Origin: Sergeia podlipaevii
Lineage: Eukaryota > Euglenozoa > Kinetoplastea > Trypanosomatida > Trypanosomatidae
DNA length: 40,949 nucleotides
Reading direction: 5' to 3'
Assembly: GCA_030849805.1 (NCBI GenBank)
Contig: JASANZ010002061.1
Coordinates: 1-40,949 of the forward strand
The notes beneath the pieces were generated by a model. That model did not search any database and had not been told where the DNA came from. It saw only the letters and a program-made list of their open reading frames with translations. Both the position numbers and the translations under genes were made by a program. This document shows positions 1 to 8,309 of this stretch, piece after piece (the first letter of the stretch is position 1; each line of letters begins with the position of its first letter).

Positions 1-1821
1 CGTATTGCTGCTGAAGCACTGCTTCACTTGGACCTGACCCACGCCTTGAAGCTTCTGAAACCGACCACACCTCATACCACTTTTCAACCCACTCATGCGT
101 TTAATGCGATCCTGCTGGACTACAAACACCCAGCGCGGAGGACTATAGGGGCCTATATGCTTTTTGTGGCTGAACAAGTGCGTGAGGAGCGGCGCGCGCT
201 GCGGCAGCACCACAAACAACAACAACAACAGCAGCAACAGAAAGCCGTGAGGGCAGAGGAAGGACGTGGTGCAGTCGCGGGCACAGGTCGCAATTCCCAT
301 CCTCTACGTAGAGTGAGTAAGGAGTGTGGCTATGAGGAAGAGGAAAAAACAGGTAATATGTTCACCAGCATGCTCGGATTCAGCACCAATTCTGCTGCTG
401 TTGGTGGTGGTGGTGGTGGCGCAAACGCCGCCACCATTGGCATGACTGTGCCTACAGGAGAGGCGAGCAGCTCTTACTCACAGCTGGAGCGTCGCGCAGG
501 AGGCGATGATCAACAGAGTGGCAGCAGCAGCGGTGGAGGAACGCGGCGGTCTTCACTCACGTTGAACTCTCCACTAGCTCACTCTTCTTCATTCTCTTGC
601 TCAAGAACTCATGCGGCTTCTGCGAGCATTGCGGTGGTTCCACCTACGTCGTTGCCCGCGGTGCCAAGATCGACGGCAACGGTGCTGGCGGGTAGTGTGG
701 GGAGCCTGGCACCTGTTCCGGCCGCTCGTGGATTGCCTGCTATTGCTAGTACTCCAGCCTCCCTCGTCGCCGAAGCGCTTTCGAGAAGTGGACGCTCGGT
801 GCTCATTCACGCGTTAAGCGTGAGCCATGAGGGTCGCACCCGCCTGACCCTGGCCAGCAACCCAGAGAACATGGCCGCAAGTGGCAGTATCAAGCTTGGG
901 CAAGAGTTGATGACGGAGAAAAAGAATTTGGCCTTTCTCACTGGTCACATGCACGACGATAAAGATAATCTCATGATGGATAGCAATAATGATGACGATG
1001 ATGAAACGGATTCTACGACGTTGAGCAGTAGTAGCAGCAGCAGCAGCAGCAGTGATGGCGATGGCGAGAATGACGATAGAAAGAATGAGGAGTCTCTTAT
1101 TGCAAGCAAGAGTCATATTAGTGCCACTGTTGGATGTAAAGGAAGCGCGCCACGTTCCCCCGCTCTTTGTCGCGGTGGTACAAGCACCACCTCACCCTCT
1201 CACGAAGTTCTTGAAGGCATCGCAAAAGTATCTACTAGTTCTTCTAGCCTTTCTCGCCCACCTGCGCAGAACGTTACCAGTGAAGTCAGCGGGATTTATC
1301 ATGAGTCACAACAGCAGTTGCCCACTATTATCGTCACCCACGGTCTTGCAGACCTCTCTGAGCTCCCGCAGAAGCAGCAGAAGCAACCAAGCTATGATGA
1401 ACCTCTCGGAACTCGCATGCTTCGCACAAAGCAATGTAGAGGTAGTGATAGAGGCCGAGAAGGAAAAGAGAAGGAGACTGGCGGTATCGTGCCCGCAATA
1501 GGTTTTTCTACAAACGAAGAGATGAGAGGAGGAAGGGGGTTCAACAGTGATGCTGCTGCTGCCGCTAGCATGACAGGAAACGCCGCGCGTCGTGCTAGCC
1601 TCAAGTATGAACGAGAAGTTCAAGTGGCAACTTCTGCTGCAATGTGTGCTTTGGCAAAGCTGGTAAGTAGCAGCGTCCTCGCTATGCAACGTGAGATGCG
1701 GCTGATGCCAGGCTGGGGGGAATGCTTTGAACGGTGGTGTACGCCGTGCTGTCTGACGCTGGTCCAGCTTGCCTTGTTGAATGAGTGGCTTGTGGGGCTT
1801 CCAGTAGAGCATGAAGAGTGA
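1..1821 (+). CDS. Unknown low-complexity protein, C-terminal part (5' end outside window)
   Basis: The frame is open from base 1 and no ATG precedes the first ordered residues, so the true start lies upstream and 606 residues are visible. I do not recognise the family. Two stretches look ordered: residues 1 to about 70 (helical, ending in a basic REERRALRQ segment) and the last 90 or so, with a hydrophobic Cys/Trp-containing helix (WCTPCCLTLVQLALL) before the acidic end. Between them lie about 440 residues of low complexity: an 8-Gln run, a Gly run, Ser runs, an Asp/Asn patch near residue 330 and a 12-Ser tract. This pattern, a conserved domain interrupted by fast-evolving insertions, is common in trypanosomatid proteins. 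No catalytic motif, signal peptide or clear membrane span is visible. The reading frame is secure; the function is unknown. Confidence 0.8.
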   Translation, partial: RIAAEALLHLDLTHALKLLKPTTPHTTFQPTHAFNAILLDYKHPARRTIGAYMLFVAEQVREERRALRQHHKQQQQQQQQKAVRAEEGRGAVAGTGRNSHPLRRVSKECGYEEEEKTGNMFTSMLGFSTNSAAVGGGGGGANAATIGMTVPTGEASSSYSQLERRAGGDDQQSGSSSGGGTRRSSLTLNSPLAHSSSFSCSRTHAASASIAVVPPTSLPAVPRSTATVLAGSVGSLAPVPAARGLPAIASTPASLVAEALSRSGRSVLIHALSVSHEGRTRLTLASNPENMAASGSIKLGQELMTEKKNLAFLTGHMHDDKDNLMMDSNNDDDDETDSTTLSSSSSSSSSSDGDGENDDRKNEESLIASKSHISATVGCKGSAPRSPALCRGGTSTTSPSHEVLEGIAKVSTSSSSLSRPPAQNVTSEVSGIYHESQQQLPTIIVTHGLADLSELPQKQQKQPSYDEPLGTRMLRTKQCRGSDRGREGKEKETGGIVPAIGFSTNEEMRGGRGFNSDAAAAASMTGNAARRASLKYEREVQVATSAAMCALAKLVSSSVLAMQREMRLMPGWGECFERWCTPCCLTLVQLALLNEWLVGLPVEHEE

Positions 1822-2097
1822 ACTTGAAGAAGAGGAATTAAAAAAAAAAAAAACGAAGAACAAGATATATAACGAGTGTTTCTTTTCTTTTGCTGCTCAT
1901 GTTGTTGTCCTTGCTAAAGTTCTGTTGCTGTTGTTGTCTTTTGTCATTTTTTTTCTTTTTTGAGAGTTTGATGGAGGTTGAGGGAGTGTTATACTTTCGC
2001 TCCTCTGCGATGTGTACGCGTATATGCGCACTACATAAGTATTGCTACAGCACGAAACTCATGTAAAGGGAAAAAGAGAAGCCTGCAGCTTATTCTC

Positions 2098-2098
<1 letters not shown>

Positions 2099-2130
<32 letters not shown>
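2099..2130. repeat. (TTA)n microsatellite
   Basis: About ten uninterrupted TTA/ATT units in an intergenic spacer, probably in the 3' UTR of the first gene. Confidence 0.9.
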
Positions 2131-2180
2131 TGCGTTTTACTAACAAGTTGATTCATTAAATCTCATTACAAGCAATTTAC

Positions 2181-2228
2181 TTTCTTATCCTCTTGGTTTT
2201 TTTTTTTGGCTTGCATACACATATATAG
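2181..2228 (+). promoter_or_regulatory. Candidate trans-splice acceptor (pyrimidine tract + AG)
   Basis: A C/T-rich tract ends in a run of Ts and the first following AG is at 2227-2228. Splicing here would put an ATG immediately after the junction and create a 17-codon upstream ORF. A later AG at 2295-2296 avoids that, so the exact site is uncertain. Confidence 0.4.
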
Positions 2229-2331
2229 ATGGGACAATACAGACGAAAAAAATATATATATATCAAGCTTCTAAAACAATAATTATAACATAAAAGTACG
2301 TTCCTCCCCCCCTTCCCGGGTCTTAATCATA

Positions 2332-2565
2332 ATGGACGGATATCTAGTAGTTTTATTTCTTCTGGTTATCGCAGCCGCTATATCGTACTTCTGTGGCTGC
2401 AGCAACTGCAAGTTTGGAAAGGCATGCTGCAGCGTGTCATCGTCTTCTGCAGCCAAGAGCGAGAAGGAGAGGGTTGAGTTGTCGAACAGCGCGACTCCAA
2501 GAGCGAATGCAGTACGTACTGGCTCTGCTGGAGGACAGCGCCGTAGAGCTCGTAAGGAAGACTAA
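2332..2565 (+). CDS. Small single-span membrane protein with Cys-rich juxtamembrane collar
   Basis: A 77-residue ORF starting with ATG. Residues 4-19 form one strongly hydrophobic helix (YLVVLFLLVIAAAISY). It is followed at once by seven cysteines among residues 20-33 (CGCSNC, then a CC pair) and then a hydrophilic, Ser-rich, strongly basic tail ending in RRRARKED. This fits a membrane-anchored peptide with a short N-terminus, a possibly palmitoylated cysteine collar and a basic cytosolic tail; topology and acylation are inferred. I recognise no family. Support for its being a gene is the clean ATG, the pyrimidine tract upstream and a composition quite unlike random translation of the surrounding AT-rich spacer. 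Its small size leaves some doubt. Confidence 0.6.
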   Translation: MDGYLVVLFLLVIAAAISYFCGCSNCKFGKACCSVSSSSAAKSEKERVELSNSATPRANAVRTGSAGGQRRRARKED

Positions 2566-4135
2566 CAGAAAAGGAAAAAAAAGGGGGTAAAAAGGAGAAG
2601 TCTCTTGAACAATTACATGAGTTTGTTAGAAGTTTAGCATAGTGGTGCGCCAACAGTGGCTGGAGAGGCATTTTATACGCACAACTTTTTACCTTCGCTT
2701 CTGTGAAAAAAAAGGGGGGTATATTATGATATTATGTAGTAACAGAGAAGTAGTAAGAAATAAAATTTCCAGATAATGCATATTTCAGATGCTTTCCTTT
2801 TTTTTTTTTAACTTTGTGATATCAAGGGAAACAAGAAAATAAATACTTTTCGGCGAATTCTTTTTAAAGGGAAAAAATAAAACTGAGATTTTGGCGAGCA
2901 GAGTTGATTCTACCACTTTTTTCTTTTTCGGTTGAGATTATGGAATTGAACGGAGATGGATATGGGGGAGGAAGGGGAGTCTCTTTTTTTGTTTTACGAA
3001 GAGTTCACACATATGCTCGCATGTGACAGAGTGTAATGGTGTGAGGGCGGGGGACCGATAGACACATTGAAACAATAATATATACGCTCAATTATTTTTT
3101 TTGTCTATGTGTCGCTGAGGTGACGTTATAAATTGCATTTGCATCCACTTTTTCACTTATTTTTCTTCCATTTGTCGCTCCCATTTTTTCGTTGTTCATA
3201 TCTATATGTACCCTATGACACAACCGGAGTACTTTTCCGATGCGTACATGCCTGCATGCACATGCACGTGCATATATACACACACACACACACCAGATGT
3301 GTGAGAAGATTGTGACATGGAGAATATAGAATACATGCACGCGCTACTGAGCTGTTGGGTTGCTAACGAGCCACAACGAAAACTAAAAAGAACAGCAAGC
3401 AAACAAAGAGAAAAAAAACGATATTGCCGCGGGAACAGCACATCTGAGAAAATGTCCCATGCTGAGAGAGAGTAGAAAGGCACTCTTGTTGTGCTTGAGT
3501 TTTCATTTTCTCTTTTCTTTTTCTTATTTCTCTTTTTGTTATCGCTATTCTGCTTGATGTACATCTCTTTTTTTATTATTGTTTCTATTTGAATATATCT
3601 TTTGCTTAATTCAAGTATACACAGTGTTTGGTCTTCGTACAAAGCATTGCTAGCATTCAAATTCTATCATTAGTGTTCTCTGATTAGTTGTTAGTGTTAT
3701 CTACTTTTTTTTTTGGTTTTTTTTTGATTAATTTTTTTCTTCTTTTATCTAGCGCTTCTGTTGTGCGCGTGGAGGGTGTGTGTTTGCTTGCGTGTGTGTA
3801 TTTTCATTTCACTACCTGCCACACTCGTTTTGGAGGAAAAACAAGCCAACGAAACAAGAAATTGATCAATCAAAAAAAAAAAAGCTTTTATTATTATTTA
3901 GCGTTTGCAGTAACGCACTGCTGATAGTCTTCTTGATTTTCTTTCTCTATATTTTCTTTACGTAGAGAAACATTTACATAAAGAGAAAGAGATAAATACA
4001 TATATATATAGAGAGAAAATTATAGCAGAGAAAGGGTATACATTTTAGCATATTGATTTTTAGGTGCTTGCTGCATTCTCCTTTCTATTGATTGATTTAC
4101 TGCTATTTAGCTAAACAAACAAGCAAAAAAAAAAA
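2566..4135. other. Intergenic region, 1.6 kb
   Basis: Long AT-rich spacer with many T- and A-runs, a short CA repeat near 3280-3293 and TA runs near 3998-4010. The short ORFs on both strands encode only homopolymer-like low-complexity peptides. I see no RNA gene. It should hold the 3' UTR of the small membrane protein and the short leader of the WD40 gene. Confidence 0.6.
4073..4110 (+). promoter_or_regulatory. Candidate trans-splice acceptor for the WD40 gene
   Basis: A pyrimidine-rich stretch is followed by the first AG at 4109-4110. The predicted leader is 25 nt, has no ATG and ends in an 11-A run touching the start codon. Confidence 0.6.
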
Positions 4136-6397
4136 ATGCATCCCTACTCGTTCTCGACAGCACCAGCCGCCGCAGGTGCGGGTGCTTTCAGTACCTTTCA
4201 TGGTGATCCTAGTGTCATGGGGGCAGGCATCCCAGCCTTGTCCACCGCAGCTGGCATCCACGGGCTTGGTAACAGCAACAGCGCTGGCATACCAAGCACC
4301 TTGTTCTCTACCTCTGCTGCACTCCCTTCGCAAGGTATGCATATGCTCGGGAATCCCCCGCCGAGGCAGGACAACGTCGTCGTCCGTCACTACATCACCT
4401 CCACCGTGGAGACCAACGCGCTCGACGAAGCGGCTTTTAGCCGTTTTAATCAGGCCATGACCACGCTGCAGCAGATCTCAGCGGCCCGTCCACCAATAGA
4501 CTGGAAGTCCATGATTAACACGGTTCTCAGTGATATATCGGCGGGCAACACGACGGCGTCAGCAGCAGCGGCAAAGCTCAACGAAGCATTTTCTAAGATC
4601 CCAGCGGACACTATTGGAGAAGCGGTGTGCACTCTTGCTTTGCAGATTAAAAAACCGGCCTATATTTCGCTTGTGGCGGCTCTCGACGATCCATTTAAGA
4701 AGGATGTCCGTGATTTAGTTCTGCAGGAACTCTTAGATCTGCTAAGTGTAGCGGGGACTCAGCCGATGCCGGTGTGTGCAGAAATGCTGGTGGGCATGGC
4801 GCAACGTGAGCTTGTGCGTATGTGCGGTGTTGTCGCTGTCATTGAGCAGTTCTTACATGAAGAAGGCAAGCGGAGGGCAGGTATGGCGGTGCTCGGACGT
4901 GCAGCGGATGTGTTCCGCAATGACGGGAACTTTGCGCGCGCGCTCCAGTCAAACGGCGCCATTGAAAAGATGTTGGGAGAGCTCTACAAAGACCCCGAGT
5001 ATGAATATGACGTCCTTGCTGTGACGCGGCTACTCCGATGCCCTGGTGGGGGTTTTCAAAAAGAGTCCCTCCCGCCCTACTTGGAGCACGTGGTGAAGGG
5101 CACTGCTGTTCTGCAGCTAGCGCGGTTTATGCGAGTGGACGCGCCGGTGATGTCCATGCACTACTTCTGTGCGCGTGACGAACTTATTAGCGCTCACGCC
5201 GACGGCACCCTCCGTATCTGGGGCGTGGCCCCCGGCGGCTACGTTTGCAACGATAACGACGACAACAACAACAACAACAACGCGAATTCAGTAGGATCGA
5301 TGCTGCCGCTACCTGCCTCTATGCGGCGTCCATCAAGCGGGATTAAAGAATTGGTGCATACTATTTTCCTTCCTGCAGGCATGCTTCCAGTCGCTATGGC
5401 TGGCTCGAAGAACTGTCAGTTTCTCGCCGTTTCGTGTATTCCTTGCTCACCCACTCACCTCTACGCCTCCTCTGCGGAGGAGTCCTGGAGAAGAGAAGCA
5501 GCTCGTTCAGCCCAGCCGCCACCGACGCAGCAGGATCAGGTGCCTACGATTTGTTCTTTAGAGTTCAGCTTGATGTCTGGCGCCTGGAGTCCGATCAAGA
5601 CGATACCACGTCCTCGTGGTGTAACGCTGACTGCTGTTGCCGTGCTCTCCGATGGAACCATTTGCTGTGCGGAGTCCACTGCGGTAGCATCAGCAGCAGC
5701 AGCAGCCTCCTCTCCACAAAGGTTGTCAGAAGGACACTCTCAAGGCTTGAGCGGTGTGCGGAGCAACATCGGCACCGCCGGTGGATTTAGCAACGGAACA
5801 GCTGCGGTGCACTCGATCGCGCTGTTTCATCAAGATAGCCGCGATGTAGCGCACATCATTGAGAGGGCTCACGAGGACTTTATCACCGTTCTTGAGACGT
5901 GCGATGACAAGGAGCAGGTATTGCTTTCTGGCTCGCGTGACAAGGCCGTGAAGCTGTGGGACACGCGTGTGGGCTCTTCGAACGCTGCTGAAGCCGCTGC
6001 AGCAGCAGCAGCAGGTGGGGGTTGCGGGTTGCTTTACACTCTTGCTGCCTCGCACACCGACACCATTAGCTGTATCTACTCCTACCGTTACTTCATCTTT
6101 ACGGGTTCAGTCGACGGATCCATCAATATATGGGACACACGACGCATGGGATCACCTATTCTTACTCGCACATTTGCGTCACCGGTATTGAGCATGACGG
6201 CGCTCGAGGGTGGCTGTGCCGCGATCTCGACCGCACGTGGGCTGTACTTGGTCTACCTAGAGCTTATGGGTGCGGTGGATGTGATCCCCAACGTGGGCTA
6301 CACGAAGGTGCTCTGTAATGAAGCGGGTGGCGTGCTCTTCGCGGCTAGGGCAGATGGCATAGCTGTTATAGTTCCTAAGCCCAATAGCTCACAGTAG
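4136..6397 (+). CDS. WD40-repeat protein with N-terminal helical domain
   Basis: A 753-residue protein starting at the first ATG after the predicted splice site. Residues 1-85 are Ala/Gly/Ser-rich and probably disordered. Residues 85-340 look all-helical, possibly an ARM/HEAT-like or other solenoid. The C-terminal half is a beta-propeller. Three blades are clear: one ending in DGTLRIWGV near residue 360, one with LLSGSRDKAVKLWDTR near 597-611, and one with FTGSVDGSINIWDTRR near 654-669. Further degenerate blades probably fill residues 400-580 and 675-753. Low-complexity insertions interrupt the propeller: an Asp/Asn run near 373-386 and Ala runs near 522 and 620. WD40 propellers are scaffolds for protein assembly; no enzymatic motif is seen. 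The specific complex cannot be told from sequence alone. Confidence 0.9.
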   Translation: MHPYSFSTAPAAAGAGAFSTFHGDPSVMGAGIPALSTAAGIHGLGNSNSAGIPSTLFSTSAALPSQGMHMLGNPPPRQDNVVVRHYITSTVETNALDEAAFSRFNQAMTTLQQISAARPPIDWKSMINTVLSDISAGNTTASAAAAKLNEAFSKIPADTIGEAVCTLALQIKKPAYISLVAALDDPFKKDVRDLVLQELLDLLSVAGTQPMPVCAEMLVGMAQRELVRMCGVVAVIEQFLHEEGKRRAGMAVLGRAADVFRNDGNFARALQSNGAIEKMLGELYKDPEYEYDVLAVTRLLRCPGGGFQKESLPPYLEHVVKGTAVLQLARFMRVDAPVMSMHYFCARDELISAHADGTLRIWGVAPGGYVCNDNDDNNNNNNANSVGSMLPLPASMRRPSSGIKELVHTIFLPAGMLPVAMAGSKNCQFLAVSCIPCSPTHLYASSAEESWRREAARSAQPPPTQQDQVPTICSLEFSLMSGAWSPIKTIPRPRGVTLTAVAVLSDGTICCAESTAVASAAAAASSPQRLSEGHSQGLSGVRSNIGTAGGFSNGTAAVHSIALFHQDSRDVAHIIERAHEDFITVLETCDDKEQVLLSGSRDKAVKLWDTRVGSSNAAEAAAAAAAGGGCGLLYTLAASHTDTISCIYSYRYFIFTGSVDGSINIWDTRRMGSPILTRTFASPVLSMTALEGGCAAISTARGLYLVYLELMGAVDVIPNVGYTKVLCNEAGGVLFAARADGIAVIVPKPNSSQ

Positions 6398-8100
6398 GCA
6401 ACTGTTATTTTACACTCTTTTTGTTGTTGTTGTTCTCTCTTTCCTTCTTATTGGCATACGCACGCTCCCACACTTTAGTCGGTATGGAGAAAATGGTTTT
6501 TTTGAGAATTGAACTGGTGTGCGGCTCTCGTTTGCTTTATTTGTAAAGACGGAGATGTGACAAGCTAAGCCCTTTCTTCCTTTTTTTTTCCTTTTTGTTG
6601 TTTTTGTAAGAAAAAAAGCATGAGAGAGGGAGAACGAAGGATGTCGCTACCAAGCTTTTGCATTTGCTGTGCTGCGGTTTGAAAAAAAAAACAAAATGAG
6701 AGCTTTTATATATATATATAAACAATATGAATCGGTTTACTGAAAGAAAGGGGGAAAAAAGTGTATAGTTCACCGAATCAAGATACAGGCATTTATCTAT
6801 GCGATTTAACGAAATAGGGAAGAAAGGGGGAAGAGAGAGAGAGAAAAAAAAAGCGTGAAGTGCGAGAAACTGAAGAACATTTTTGCTATTGCTAGCTTTC
6901 CCTCTTCCCCCTAACTTCCTCTTATGAGAGAGATATACATTATTACAACGAGCGTATTTATATATTTGCGCATGGTGTTTTCATGTTTTTTGTTTTGTTT
7001 GTTTAAGATTAGTAATTGTTATTTATGCATGCAAAGGACGATGTCGAGGAATATTTGAAGAAAGAGCTGGTTTTTCCACTACCACTACTATTATTGTTAT
7101 TATTTGTCAAGAGTCTTTTCACATATAAATATATATTAGTAAACATTGTCTGCACCATGGGACGCACTTTACATTATGAGCATATATATATATATACTCA
7201 CTCTCTATATTCCTTTTTAGTTTTATTATTCTGTTTTTTTTGTTTGCCTGTGTGTTTTTGCATGTGTGAATGCACGGTTTAAGTTTTTTTTTGTGTGTGA
7301 TTGACACTGCTTGACGAAGATGGGGGTGGCGGCATATTATATATGTATGTGTATATATGTCGAGTTTGATCATGCGCAGCGAGTGCGTACCACACGCACG
7401 AGTAACAAAAGGAGAGTAAAATTAAAAAAAGGAATTAGAATCAGAAATGGGAGAGCAAAGACTTCTTGACAAAAAAAGAAGTGCAAATGGATGGACGAAT
7501 ACCGTTTTTTTTTAAAAAATTTTCGCAATGAATAGCAACAGAAAGAAAAATGACAACCAAAAAAAAAATTGCAACGCGCAATGCATCTGGCTGACGCTAC
7601 TGGAAGCATCCGCGCTTTCTTATGGTTTGAATCCTATGAGAAGGGGGAGAGCAAAGACTTTTTTTTTTTGTCTGCTTGGTACGCGTGTGCGCTAGTACAC
7701 ACAAAGAAGGGTAAGGGCAAGGGGGGGGAGAGAAGTGCTACTATTGTACACACGCGCGCACACGCTCTCTTCGTTTAGGAATAGAGCCCAACTCATTATA
7801 CACACGTGCCTATTGATTGAATGATATTTTTTTTTCTTGTTTTACTATTTCCCTCTTAATTTAACTTTGTCTTTTTTTCCTCTACTTCTTATGGTTTAGT
7901 TCTAATTAGATATAGTGAACAAGGCAGAAGAAAGGAGAGAAAAAGAGAGAGAAAAAAAACACATACACAACAGGGTAGAAGAGTCGAGAACTGGCAACTT
8001 GAGGTCTCCTTTCTCTCTCTCTCTCTCCCATTGTCTCCAGCGTGTGTGTTTGTGTGTGTGTGTGTCTACTTTCTCTTGTGAAATCAAGTTGCTGTTGCTC

Positions 8101-8157
8101 TTGTTGTTTTTTTCTTTTTCACACAATATTTGTTTACATCTTTTAAAATCATTTTAG
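8101..8157 (+). promoter_or_regulatory. Candidate trans-splice acceptor (distal)
   Basis: A long T/C-rich tract with the first AG at 8156-8157. The stretch from there to 8310 has no ATG. A second tract lies closer to the start codon at 8252-8265. Confidence 0.45.
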
Positions 8158-8251
8158 CCGTAGCATCTTCGTAAATCGTTAGTACCCTGAGTTCGTGGAT
8201 CGACTCTCCTTCCAGTGGATTGGTTGTGCCTCCGTTTGATCGCCTTCAATA

Positions 8252-8265
8252 CTTTTTTTTTTTAG
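8252..8265 (+). promoter_or_regulatory. Alternative trans-splice acceptor (proximal)
   Basis: A run of eleven Ts followed directly by AG at 8264-8265, 44 nt upstream of the ATG at 8310. Either this or the 8157 site would give the same protein. Confidence 0.4.
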
Positions 8266-8309
8266 TATATTGCGTCGTGGTTGCTATCACGTACTTAGGC
8301 GCGAGCACC

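Larger units (their letters stand above)
1822..2331. other. Intergenic region
   Basis: AT-rich spacer holding the 3' UTR of the upstream gene and the 5' leader of the small membrane protein. It contains A- and T-runs, a TTA repeat at about 2099-2130 and the pyrimidine tract listed separately. I see no RNA gene. Confidence 0.6.
6398..8309. other. Intergenic region, 1.9 kb
   Basis: The longest spacer in the window. It is AT-rich, with A/T homopolymers, TA runs near 6710 and 7180, GA-rich patches near 6834 and 7930, CT repeats near 8013-8026 and a GT repeat near 8041-8064. An ATG-initiated ORF at 7025-7282 and another at 7581-7778 translate into low-complexity peptides without recognisable features, and I do not call them. 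No RNA gene is recognised. Confidence 0.55.

Noticed and set aside
1306..1863. 185-codon minus-strand ORF opposite the first gene
   Set aside because: It begins in a T-rich run (poly-Phe/Ser start) and is an antisense shadow of a low-complexity frame.
7025..7282. ATG-initiated 85-codon ORF in the 1.9-kb spacer
   Set aside because: Mostly Leu/Phe/Tyr/Ile from T-rich and TA-repeat sequence; no family, no good acceptor just upstream.
8220..8309. N-terminal extension with a hydrophobic segment for the 1219-residue protein
   Set aside because: The extension would need a TTG start, and a likely splice acceptor at 8265 lies within it; the ATG at 8310 is preferred.
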